A DNA stretch of 64,000 nt from Armigeres subalbatus (Eukaryota > Arthropoda > Insecta > Diptera > Culicidae): NCBI RefSeq assembly GCF_024139115.2, contig NC_085141.1, forward strand, positions 398,996,042 through 399,060,041. The letters run 5' to 3'. This document shows, in pieces, positions 23,560 through 33,217 of this stretch. The notes under the pieces were generated by a model that did no database searches, was not told the DNA's origin, and saw only the letters and a list, made by a program, of their open reading frames with translations. How positions within the stretch are numbered: the stretch's first letter is position 1; each line of letters opens with the position of its first letter. A program made the translations under genes and the position numbers.

Positions 23560-25271
23560 TCGGTTCGTGGAACTGAAAATCTCTCAACTTCATCGGGAGC
23601 ACACGCATACTCGCCGATGTGCTCAAGGACCTTGGATTCGGCATCGTAGCGCTGCAGGAGGTTTGTTGGAAGGGATCAATGGTGCGAACGTTTAAAGGTA
23701 ATCATACCATCTACCAGAGCTGCGGTAGCACACACGAGCTGGGAATAGCTTTCATAGTGATGGGCGATATGCAAAGGCGCGTGATCGGGTGGTGGTCGAT
23801 CAATGAAAGAATGTGCAGGTTGAGGATCAAAGGCCGGTTCTTCAACTTCAGCATAATCAAAGTCCATAGCCCACACTCCGGAAGCACTGATGATGATAAG
23901 GACGCATTCTACGCGCAGCTGGAACGTGAGTACGACAGCTGCCCAAGCCACGACGTCAAAATCATCATAGGAGATTTGAACGCTCAGGTTGACCAAGAGG
24001 AGGAGTTTAGACCGACTATTGGAAAGTTCAGCGCTCACCAGCTGACGAACGAAAACGGCCTACGGCTAATTGATTTCACTGCCTCCAAGAATATTGCCAT
24101 TCGCAGCACCTACTTCCAACACAGCCTTCCGTATCGGTACACCTGGAGATCACCACTGCAGACAGAATCACAAATCGATCACGTTCTGATTGATGCACGG
24201 CACTTCTCCGACATTATCGACGTCAGGACATATCGTGGCGCTAACATCGACTCTGACCACTATCTGGTGATGGTTAAACTGCGCCCAAAACTATCCGTCA
24301 TCAACAATGTTCGGTACCGACGACCGCCGCGGTACGACCTAGAGCGACTGAAGCAACCTGATGTCGCCACTGCATACGCGCAGCATCTCGAGGCAGCGTT
24401 GCCGGAAGAGCGTGAGCTCGATGGGGCCCCTCTTGAGGACTGCTGGAATACAGTTAAAGTAGCCATTAAAGACGCAGCGGAGAACAACGTCGGGTATATG
24501 GGACGAAGTCGACGGAACGATTGGTTCGACGAAGAGTGCAGACAGATTCTGGAGGAGAAGGACGCAGCGCGGGCGGTCGCGCTGCAGCAAGGTACCCGGC
24601 AGAACGTGGAACGTTATAGACGGAAGCGGAGACAGCAGACCCGCCTTTTTCAGGAGAAGAAACGCCGCCTGATAGAAGCGGAGTGCGAGGAGATGGAACA
24701 GCTGTGCCGTTCTCAAGAAACACGGAAGGTCTACCAGAAGTTTAACGCATCCCGCAAAGGCTTTGTGTCGCGAGCCGAAATGTGCCGAGATAAGGACGGG
24801 AGCATCTTGACGGACGAACGTGTGGTGATCGAAAGGTGGAAGCAGCACTACGAGGAACATTTGAATGGCGCTGAAGGTACAGGCAGTGAATGTCAAGGCA
24901 GCGGAGGAGATGACTACGTCAGTTCAGCGGACGATGGAAGCCAACCAGCCCCCACCTTGAGGGAAGTTAAGGATGCCATCCAACAGCTAAAGACCAATAA
25001 AGCAGCTGGTAAGGATGGTATCGGAGCTGAGTTCATCAAGATGGGCCCGGAAAAGCTAGCCACTTGCCTGCACAAATTGATAGTCAGAATCTGGGAAACT
25101 GAACAGCTACCGGAGGAGTGGAAGGAAGGGGTTATATGCCCCATCTACAAGAAAGGCGACAAGCTAGAGTGTGAGGACTTTCGAGCGATCACCATCCTTA
25201 ATGCCGCCTACAAAGTGATATCCCAGATCATCTTCCGTCGTCTGTCACCATTAGTGAATGAGTTCGTTTGA
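23560..25271 (+). pseudogene. RTE endonuclease plus RT N-terminal part
   Basis: The apurinic-like endonuclease starts with a damaged SWN motif (stop TGA at 23574-23576), then IVALQEVCWKGS (catalytic E), FSIIKVHSPHSG, IIIGDLNAQVDQ (D and N), SQIDHVLIDARHFSDI and IDSDHYLVMVKL (SDH motif). A basic linker follows (ERYRRKRRQQTRLFQEKKRR), then the RT entry ATKAAGKDGIGAEFIK-like segment and ECEDFRAITILNAAYKVIS. The frame is open for 550 codons from 23619 and closes at TGA 25269-25271. The endonuclease motifs appear intact after the first block, so decay is modest. Confidence 0.82.
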
Positions 25272-26110
25272 AGTTATCAAGCCGGCTTCGTTGACGGCCG
25301 CTCGACAACGGACCAGATCTTTACTGTACGGCAAATCCTTCAAAAATGGCGTTAATACCAGGTCCCAACGCATCATCTGTTCGTTGATTTGAAGGCGGCA
25401 TACGACAGTATAGACCGCGTAGAGCTATGGAAAATTATGGACGAGAACAGCTTCCCTGGGAAGCTTACCAGAATGATCAAAGCAACGGTGGATGGTGTGC
25501 AAAACTGTGTGAAGATTTCGGGCGAACACTCCAGTTCGTTCGAATCGCGCCGGGGACTAAGACAAGGTGATGGACTTTCGTGCCTGTTGTTGAACATTGC
25601 GCTAGAAGGTGTCATGCGGAGAGCCGGGTGTAACAGCCGGGGTACGATTTTCAACAGATCCAGTCAATTTATTTGCTTCACGGATGACATGGACATTGTC
25701 GGCCGAACATTTGCAAAGGTGGCAGAACTGTACACCCGCCTGAAACGTGAAGCAACAAAAGTTGGACTGGTGGTGAATGCGTTAAAGACAAAGTACATGC
25801 TTGTGGGCGGAACCGAGCGCGACAGGGCCCACCTGGGAAGCAGTGTTACGATAGACGGGGATACCTTCGAGGTGGTCGAGGAATTCGTCTACCTCGGATA
25901 CGGACATGAAACATGGACAATGCTCGAGGAGAACTTGCAAGCACTCGGAGTATTCGAGAGACGGGTGCTTAGGACCATCTTTGGCGGTGTGCAAGAAGAC
26001 GGTGCAAGACCCAGTATCCAGAAGGTGGCTAATGGGCAGGGCATGTAGCAAGAATGCCGGACAGCAACACTGCAAAGATGGTGTTCGCTTCCGATCCGGC
26101 AGGTGGAGAG
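25272..26110 (+). pseudogene. RTE RT core and C-terminus, with deletion
   Basis: It continues the previous entry after a stop: YQAGFVDGRSTTDQI, a second stop at 25353-25355, then LFVDLKAAYDSIDR (motif A), GLRQGDGLSCLLLNIALEG (motif B), and FTDDMDIVGR in place of the usual FADD catalytic box. KTKYMLVGG and FVYLG lead directly into YGHETWTML, so roughly 100 codons that normally separate them seem deleted near 25899. The frame then shifts near 26010, where ARMPDSNTAKMVF in another frame shows the true continuation. Confidence 0.8.
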
Positions 26111-26729
26111 ATGCGGCCTCGAACCGTGTATTGTGGCGTCAAATTGTTGATTCAGTGTTATCTGTTTAGATGTAAACTAAATAAATGAATGAATACGGAA
26201 GAGATTTCTGTTGCCTGAATCACGAAAATCTGTGTGGCTCCCATGGATGCAACGGATTTTCAGATAGGGTCGGAGCTTTGTCTGACTCCATTCGGATAGT
26301 CGCTGATGTGAGGCAAGGATGCATTTTATCTTCATTGTTACTTCCCAGTGTAATCGATAAGATCTTGGTGGGTGCGATTGACCGTGTACCATTTCTTGAG
26401 CTGCATTGGCAGTTTATTGTTGTGGAACATCTAGACGACTCTGATTTGGTTAATGATTACGAAACGCTTTATTAGTACTGCGACGCTCATGCGGAATGGG
26501 TTCAACGAGCTGACCGTATGCTTATTTGTGGCATGTCTCACCATCAACGTCAGCAGGATCATGTGGTTAAGTGTCAACGGGAACAGTCCTTCAAACTTTG
26601 CTGTAGCCGTGAAATTAAGATCGACATGGAAGTACGAGTCAGAAAGGCTGGGGCTACCTTCCGAGTTTTCAAAATATTTGGAGACCCAACCGGATTGATC
26701 CACACACCAAAATTCGAATGTACTAATCT

Positions 26730-27350
26730 TGAGCTTGAGCTTGAGCTTGTTTGACTGCTCGTAGTTGCTACTCCATTATGACCAGATCAGCTGTTCTTGC
26801 ACAGGGAATTAACAGATGTTTGCTTGGGACTAGCACACATCTTCAATGTACAAGTACTGGTGATCTCATTTGTTAGGTCATACTGGCGCCTGCCACGTCA
26901 GAATGCAAGTCAATGTAGGGAAGGGGAGGAAATGATGATGCAATCACTCGCCCACTGCAAGCCGAATATACCTCTGCACTTGCCACGAGTTCATGCGGAA
27001 TTTGTTGGAATTTCTGGGTTAGGTTGGAGAGGCAGAGGTCCGTTTTGGTTAACGAGCTGCCAATGTGATAGATAGGAGAAGGTAACTGATGGAATTTCTA
27101 ATTGGATGTAGGAAACGAGCTCTATAGTTCATTTCCAATTCTAGCAGATTACTGTTAGAATACTCAAGTTGAAGGTATAGGAATAAAAATGGAAACGGTA
27201 TGAAAGTCCATTTCCAGTTCTAGCGATTGCTAGAACATGAGAAATATAGAGGAAGATACAAAGTAGGAGAATGGAACGGACCTGGGATTGAACCCACGAC
27301 CTCCTGCGTATGAGGCAGAAGCAGTAGCCATATGACTACCAAGCCCGCTA
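26730..27350 (-). mobile_element. tRNA-headed SINE with 30-bp target duplication
   Basis: A perfect 30-bp direct repeat flanks it (26700-26729 and 27351-27380). On the minus strand the tRNA-like head comes first (27349-27274), then a body of about 500 bp, and a (CAAGCT) hexamer tail at 26730-26750. Related truncated copies are at 3583-3850 and 49340-49600. The duplication and 3' simple tail show L1-type or RTE-type target-primed insertion. It sits inside a retroelement fragment. Confidence 0.88.
27274..27349 (-). other. tRNA-like head of the SINE, not a functional tRNA
   Basis: The minus strand folds as a tRNA-like molecule with an A-box-like stretch and a B box GGGTTCAATCC (27285-27295). 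The anticodon-loop position reads CTCATAC. It is fused directly to SINE body sequence and flanked by the SINE target duplication, so it acts as a polymerase III promoter and not as a tRNA gene. Confidence 0.75.
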
Positions 27351-27550
27351 CCACACACCAAAATTCGAATGTACTAATCTATCGAGAAACGCGTGGTGAA
27401 TAGGCAAAGTCAACGCAGATGATGTCTAAAATTTATAATTCGGACGGCCTTACAGCTGGATATCGTGTTCCGAGCAAAATAAAAGCCTTCAAATACCGAT
27501 AACAATAGATGTTCGAAAACGTGGATGGAAATGGGTCGAGAGTCCCCTTA

Positions 27551-28024
27551 ATATTAATGACCTGATTGGTTATATAATACTGTATGCCGATAGAGATATA
27601 TGATCATATTTTCATTTTAAATACTCTTGGTGACAAATTTGTGGTCTATAAATGATATATTTCGTACCAAGATAAAAACAGTGATGCATGAAATTAAAAC
27701 AAATAAAAATCCATGGAAAAAAAAATTTTTTTTTTCGCCCCCTTAAGATTTTTGGAAAGCTGAAGTTGTGGGGTGGTGGGGTGGTTCGACATAAAATAAA
27801 TTTAATATTTGTATCGGCCTACATGATGATATAAAAAATCAATTATTTCATTCGATAGCGAAAAAAATCTTTCAGACGGTTGAATGTTGAGATAACGTTA
27901 GTGATTAATCAAAAAATGTAGTCATCATAAAATTTGAAAAATGAGGAAATTCGGGAAACTAATACATACATCTCGAGAATCGGGAATCCCGGAATGTAAG
28001 CCCTAGTGTCGGAATCGTGATGCA
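27551..28024. other. No gene recognised
   Basis: AT-rich sequence with an A/T homopolymer patch near 27715-27745. No coding similarity or repeat boundary was seen. Confidence 0.45.
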
Positions 28025-28310
28025 AAACCCGCTCCGCTGGAAATGGCTGAGCTCCCGCCAGGGAGGTGGTAGACTGTTTCGGTCCAACCGAGGTCACAGT
28101 AAGGAGGAGAATTTAAAAACGGTGGGGGTTGTATTGATGTGTCTTACCATTCGGGCTCTTCATAGTGAAGCCACCAATTCCCTCCCCACCAGCTCGTGCA
28201 CAATGACTTTAAAAAATTTCATCGATAGTCGAGGCTCACCACTTGCTTTTAAAGCAATAGAAGAACAAATTATGTGGGTGGCTCAAAGGAACTCTGTGAA
28301 GGTTTGAACG
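28025..28310 (+). pseudogene. BEL/Pao integrase fragment
   Basis: Two adjoining frames carry BEL-type integrase text: MAELPPGR near 28043, GPTEVTVRRR near 28083 in a shifted frame, then VVLMCLTIRALHSEATNSLP and CTMTLKNFIDSRGSP. The TCLTIRAVH-like block with its following acidic residue is the start of the DDE integrase core. The second catalytic aspartate block (DNGTNF-like) is not clear. Frameshifts and stops follow after 28310. The matching C-terminal end of the same kind of gene lies at 38149-38760, after two large insertions. Confidence 0.7.
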
Positions 28311-28434
28311 CCCTAAAAGTTAGCAGAATCAAACTCAAATCTCAATCACCGAGGCTTCATGCACAAGCTAACTGCCTTGCGATTATGTACGGAGAACATC
28401 GCACTCGAGTTTCTCGGCCAGAATCGCATGGCTA

Positions 28435-28513
28435 GGGGGGTCCCGTAGCGTAGTTGGCTACACGTTCGCCTCATAAGCGAATGGTCATGGGTTCGATTCC
28501 CAGCCCCTCCACC
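28435..28513 (+). other. tRNA-Met-like SINE head (CAT anticodon position)
   Basis: A clover-leaf-like order is visible: D-stem pair GTAGC/GCTAC, anticodon stem TTCGC/GCGAA around CTCATAA (CAT at the anticodon position), and B box GGTTCGATTCC at 28490-28500. The acceptor stem pairs mostly, with one G-U and one mismatch. It ends in CCACC and continues straight into SINE body, and it lies inside the SINE duplication, so a free functional tRNA is unlikely. Confidence 0.7.
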
Positions 28514-28590
28514 AAACCCTTGTCAGTCGCCAGCAGCGCAGTCCGTACGGTGGCGTTTTGGGGAACGCGCCTCACCGACACGGCTGCCTG

Positions 28591-31500
28591 CATGGGCGTA
28601 GCCAAGGGGGGGCAGGGGGGGGGCCGTCGCCCCCCCCTAAGTTGTGGAAAGATTGAACGGGTACTGAAATGAATTCCCTCAAACATGTGCACTTTACGAT
28701 CCAATCATATACAGAAATAGGTGGTTGAAATTCAAAAAATTCCCAAAACTATTAGGGCATAATATATGAAAGTTCAAAACAACTCGAAACATTTCGGGCT
28801 CATAAATTCTCCTTGAAATCCTTCTAGAAGCTCCCCTGGGAACTTCTAAATTCCTCCTGAAAGTTATCCACAAATTCCTCTGAAAATCGTTGGAAAATCC
28901 TTCTCATGTAATTGTAATTCCTCTTTATCTAGAAACCCCCACTATTTTTTTTTAGGAAATTCACGAGGAAATTCCTTGAAGATATCTTTTCTTCTCTCCA
29001 AGATTTACTTCTAGATATTTCATCGGCTATTCTCTCTTCAGGAAGAATCCGGCATTTTCTTCAGGCATGCATTCGAGAGTTCCGTCAAGAATACATACGG
29101 AATTTCTTCCCAAAATTCTACCAGAAGTTTCTTCAAAAAATTTTGACGGAAATACTCCGATTTAGCTCCATAATTTCACTTGTAAATCTATAAGAAATTC
29201 CTTCGGAAATTCTTCTAGGAACTTCTCCGGGAATTCCTCTCGGAACTCTTCCTTTAATACCTCCGGGATTACTTCCAGGAAATTTTCCAGGAATACCTCC
29301 AAACATTCAATAGCGAAATCATCTAGCATTCCAATCTGGAATTCTTTTCGCAATTACTACAGAATATCCTTCAAGAAATCCTCTAGAAATATCTTTATGA
29401 ATTTCTCCTGGAATTCGTACAAGTATTTCCCCATAAATTCTTACAGGTATTTTTTCGGGAGTTTCTTCAGGTACTTCTCCAGGAATTCCTTCAGGAATTT
29501 CTCCGGGAGATTTTCCGCGGAAGTGTACTAGAATTCCTTCCGGACTTCACTCGGAATTTGCTCGGATATCTGCCAAGAGTTCTTCCACAAATTTCTTCGG
29601 AACAATCCGCAGAGATTTTCTTCAGCAATTCATCTGGGAATACTTTCAGGATTTCATCTGGGAATTTCTGCATTAATTCCTCCTGGTATTTTTCTGGGAA
29701 TTCCTTCAGATATTTTTTCGGAAATTCCTTTAGGAACTTCTCTAAGAATTATTTCAGGACTTCCATGTGGTAATTCCTCCGGAAGTGCTTGTGGGAGTTC
29801 CTCCGGGAGTTCTTCCAGGAGTTTTTCCAAGAAATTCTCCGGTAATACCTCCAGGAACTTAACAAGGAATTCCTGGACGATACTTGGCAGGAATTTTGCG
29901 GGAGATGGGATTTCGGAAGTTCTTTCAGAAATATTTTTTCTCTTCCTCTAGGGTATTCCACCGGATGTTCCTCTGAAGTTCCACCAGTAGTTCCTTCGGG
30001 AATTCAATCAGGCTTTCTTCCAGGAATTCATTTAGCATTTCTTTAGACATTTATCTACAAATTCCTCCAGAAGTTTCTCGGAGAATTTCTCTGGGAGTTT
30101 TTACGGGAATTCCTCCGGGAGGTTCTTTTAAGAATTCTTCCAGGAGTTCCTCCTGGAGTTCTTACGGAAGTTCCTTTGGGAGTTCATCCTAGAATTCTTA
30201 CGAGAGTTCCTCCAGGATTTACTCCGGAAATTCTTCCTGTAGTTCTTCAATAAATTCCTCCAAAAGTTCCACCGGCAGTTCCTCCGAGAATTTCTCTAAT
30301 AATTTCTCCGGAAATTCCTAAAGAAAATCCCCCGGGAGCTCCTCCGGAAATTACTCTGGGAGTTCCTCCGGGGGTTCCTTTTCAGAGAAACACCCGGAGA
30401 AACTGCAGGTGAAACTCCCGGAGGGATTCTCGTAGAAACTACTGGTGGATCACCCGGAGGAATTCCCGAAGGAACTGCCGGAGGATTTCCCGTAAGATCT
30501 CCCTTAAGAATTCCCGGAGGAATTTCAGGAGGAACTCCTAGAAGAATTCCTAGAGGACCTCCCGGATGAGATCCCAGAGAAACTATCGGAAGAACTTCGG
30601 GAGGAATTTCCAGCTTAATTTCTGAAGAAAGCCTAAATGATTTCCTGAAAAAAGCCTGAATAATTTCCTGGAATAGCTTCTGGTGGAACTCCCGGAGGAA
30701 TTTCCGGAGAAACTCCCGGATGAATTGCTGGTGGAATTCCCGGAGGAACTCTAGAAGGAATTTTCTGGAAGAATTTCTGAAGAAACTCCCGGGAGAATTT
30801 TCAAAGGAACCCCGGGAAAACTACCAGAAACATTCTCGGAAACAAGAGAATTCATCTTATAGACAAATCTCGTCTAGCTGAAACCTTTGTTGGGGTTTGT
30901 AGCTGGACCATCATCATCATCAGAGGACCTCCCGGAGAATTCCCTGTGGAGCTCGCAGAGAAATTCTCGGAGGAGGAGAAGCCTATGTAAATTCCAATTT
31001 TGCCGAAATTCCCGGAAGAATTTTCAGAGGAACTGCCGATAGAACTACCGGAATAATTCTCGAAGGAAATCCTAGAGAAATTCTTGGTTGAATGCCGGTG
31101 GAACTCCTGGAAGAATTCCTGGAGGAATTTTCGGAGAAACTTCTGGAAAATCTCCCAGTGGAAATCTTGAAGTTTCCACCGGAATTCTTTCAGGATTTCA
31201 TTGCGAATTTATCTAGGAATTCCTCTAGGAATTACTGGCAATTCTGCGGAATTTCCACGGAATATTCTTATTCTTAAAAATTATGGGAAACGAAATTATT
31301 TGAATTATTTCAGGGAATTCTGCAGAACTTATAAAGAAGTTCGTGAAGATTTTCTTGGAGTAAATAATGGTGGAATTTTCGGATCAATTCCCGGCAAAAT
31401 TTATGGTGGAATTCCTGAAGACACTGCCGAAGAAGTTGCTGGAGGCATTCCCAAAGAATCCCTGATAGAATTTCGGATAGAATGCCAGGAGCAATTGTCG

Positions 31501-31883
31501 AAGGAATTCCTGGAGAAAGCTTGCAAATTGATTTTTCTGTCTATTTTATAATAAATATTATTTCAGAGAGGATTTGTTTAGAAATTCAGATGTATGGTTC
31601 TAGTTTTCTTAAACTTAAGGAAGAATAATTTTTATAATAATTGTTATAGCCGATTTTATATTCTTTCTGAATACTAAGTTCGTTATATTTTTCTCACTTT
31701 ATTTAAAAATATCTGATGAGCAATAAATCACGCATTTTTAAATCCATTATTGTTTTAATCATTAATGTTTTGATTTGGTTTGGATTTGGTTTCATGTGTT
31801 AATATTCATGTGTTTATAAAACTACGATTTAGAAGACCAAAAAAGTTGGCCCCCCCCTTCTCGAAATCCTGGCTACGCCCATG
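28591..31883. mobile_element. 3.3 kb hAT-like foldback element, perfect 8-bp duplication
   Basis: Ends are CATGGGCGTAGCCA (28591) and TGGCTACGCCCATG (ending 31883), exact inverted repeats over 14 bp, followed inward by G- or C-runs. The direct repeat GCTGCCTG flanks it (28583-28590, 31884-31891). The interior has no transposase. It is filled by degenerate short repeats whose orientation flips near 30375, so the whole element is a loose palindrome. It interrupts a SINE, which rejoins cleanly when the insert is removed. Confidence 0.9.
28770..31550. repeat. Degenerate 'gaattcctccggg' repeats in opposed halves
   Basis: From about 28900 to 30370 phrases of the type 'aattcctccgggagttc' recur about every 12-15 bases. 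From 30375 to 31500 the same phrases appear in reverse complement ('cccggaggaattc'). No unit is perfectly conserved. Open frames here, such as 31092-31277 and 29162-29353, are E/F/L-rich by-products of the repeat. An (ATC) run at 30909-30920 interrupts the second half. Confidence 0.7.
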
Positions 31884-32179
31884 GCTGCCTGATGACGACT
31901 GACAGAACTGTTCTTCTCGGAGGCATTCCTCCAACATTCTTCGATTAATAGCAACCGAACAAAGCAACGATCACTGGATTCACCACATGGACAAATGAAC
32001 ACAATGGACTCACGATGATATGGACTGGCAACGACAACAATAACGAATTATGGACATCTAAAAATAGATTCTGTGTGGACTCTGTACAGCAGAGTACCAC
32101 AGTAGATCACGGCACAGTAGCGGTTAAGAACACAGAGTGCCTGCTAAATAAATATACGAATAAAAAAAATCGCATGGCT

Positions 32180-32486
32180 TCGCTCACTCGCAGAAAAATT
32201 CTTTCGCTCTAAAAAGCATCAAAACGCAGTCCAGGCGTATGTTTTGTTTACATATGGATTTATTAGTTAGTGTTTTAGGCGATAAAAGTGAATTCAATGC
32301 ATTCAACAATGAAGAACACGTAACAATCATGCAATGATGCAAATCGCGATTCAAATCATGAGCAGTTATCTGGGCCATGATTTTGATTAGATGTGACTCA
32401 CGCATGGTTTGAACCCCCGATGAGATTTGAGAATTTGACATTTTACCAACACTGCTCCCTAAACAAGCAAGACATTGCAGAAGAGT
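32180..32486. other. Spacer between two insertions, no gene recognised
   Basis: This 307-bp stretch lies between the SINE duplication and the next hAT-like element. It should contain the middle of the BEL/Pao integrase if the gene were only interrupted, but I could not recognise integrase text in it, so further loss or an unrecognised insertion is likely. Confidence 0.4.
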
Positions 32487-33217
32487 ATATGTATTAAGGG
32501 TATGCGATAACACACTTTTCCCCAACGAAACGAAACGAGACGAAATTTAAAATGTCTATGTTGATTCGGATCGAATCGAAACGAAATATGAATTTACTTT
32601 CGAAACTTCGAAACGAAACGAAATCAAGGTTCATTTGATTCGAAATTTTTCGAAACGAAACGAAATTTTAATTTTTTTTCCGCGGAATTTTGATTAAATT
32701 GGTTTTACGTACGCAATTCGGATTTCACTTTTTCAAAGTCAAATAACTGTTTTACCATATACAGACGTGGTCGACTTGCGGTTAGCGGCAGCAAAATCTT
32801 ATATACAATCAGCTCGACGAACTGAGCTATTGTCTGTGTGTCCTTGGCATATGAGAACAGCTGTTATGGTCAGTATGAGCTAAAAGCAATCATAAGTAAA
32901 GAACTTTCAGCAATTTTAATGATCTTTCAACCCGTTCTGGTTTTTTTTTGCAAATTCCATGCGAAGATCTAGAAATGTCCACAAATCTTTAATGTTCCTT
33001 ACATACTGTGCAAATAGTCAAAGAAGAGCTTAGCTTGATTAACTGTACACATCTTAGTTGCTAATCATGACTGGACGAGAAACAACAAATATGCACAGCT
33101 CACCAATTCAATAATATTCTTGGGATACAAAAAAGTTATTCTTATTGTACACTTGCTTCGGAGTTTCCAATTCATGACCAATAACGCTGCTGGTCACGTC
33201 CTTACAGTAAATTTACC

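Larger units (their letters stand above)
23431..26186 (+). mobile_element. RTE-clade (JAM1-like) non-LTR retrotransposon, damaged
   Basis: The single-ORF layout is endonuclease then RT, with a short 3' end closing in (AATGA)-type repeats at about 26172-26190. Such a layout is typical of RTE elements, and JAM1 is the Aedes representative I know. Damage: a stop at 23574-23576, stops at 25269-25271 and 25353-25355, and an internal deletion near 25899. The last 70 bp match the 75-bp scrap at 47952. No clear target duplication was found. Confidence 0.75.
26190..27550 (+). pseudogene. Decayed RT fragment related to 17731-19056, split by a SINE
   Basis: The frame reads LSDSIRIVADVRQGCILS, then VIDKILVGAIDRVP and EHLDDSDLVNDYETLY. 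It aligns in order with LSDSIRVVAGVKQGCILS and VIDEILVDAIDREP of the element at 18240-18440. The catalytic ADD is replaced by VND, so it is dead. After the SINE at 26730-27350 similarity continues weakly (RKRGWKWV near 27520). Many stops and frameshifts show it is older than the 17.7 kb copy. Confidence 0.65.
28434..32167 (+). mobile_element. tRNA-headed SINE, split by a hAT-like element
   Basis: The direct repeat AATCGCATGGCT flanks it (28422-28433, 32168-32179). The head is a tRNA-like sequence (28435-28513), the body runs to 28590 and resumes at 31892, and the 3' end is an A-rich 'aataaatatacgaataaaaaaa' tail at 32145-32167. Without the insertion the SINE is about 430 bp. The inserted hAT-like element has its own 8-bp duplication, so the order of events is SINE first, hAT second. 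Confidence 0.85.

Noticed and set aside
28435..28513. A tRNA-Met gene
   Set aside because: The fold and CAT anticodon position are good, but it is joined to SINE body and lies within the SINE target duplication. The 27274, 19723, 20887 and 55607 tRNA-like heads were rejected as tRNA genes for the same reason.
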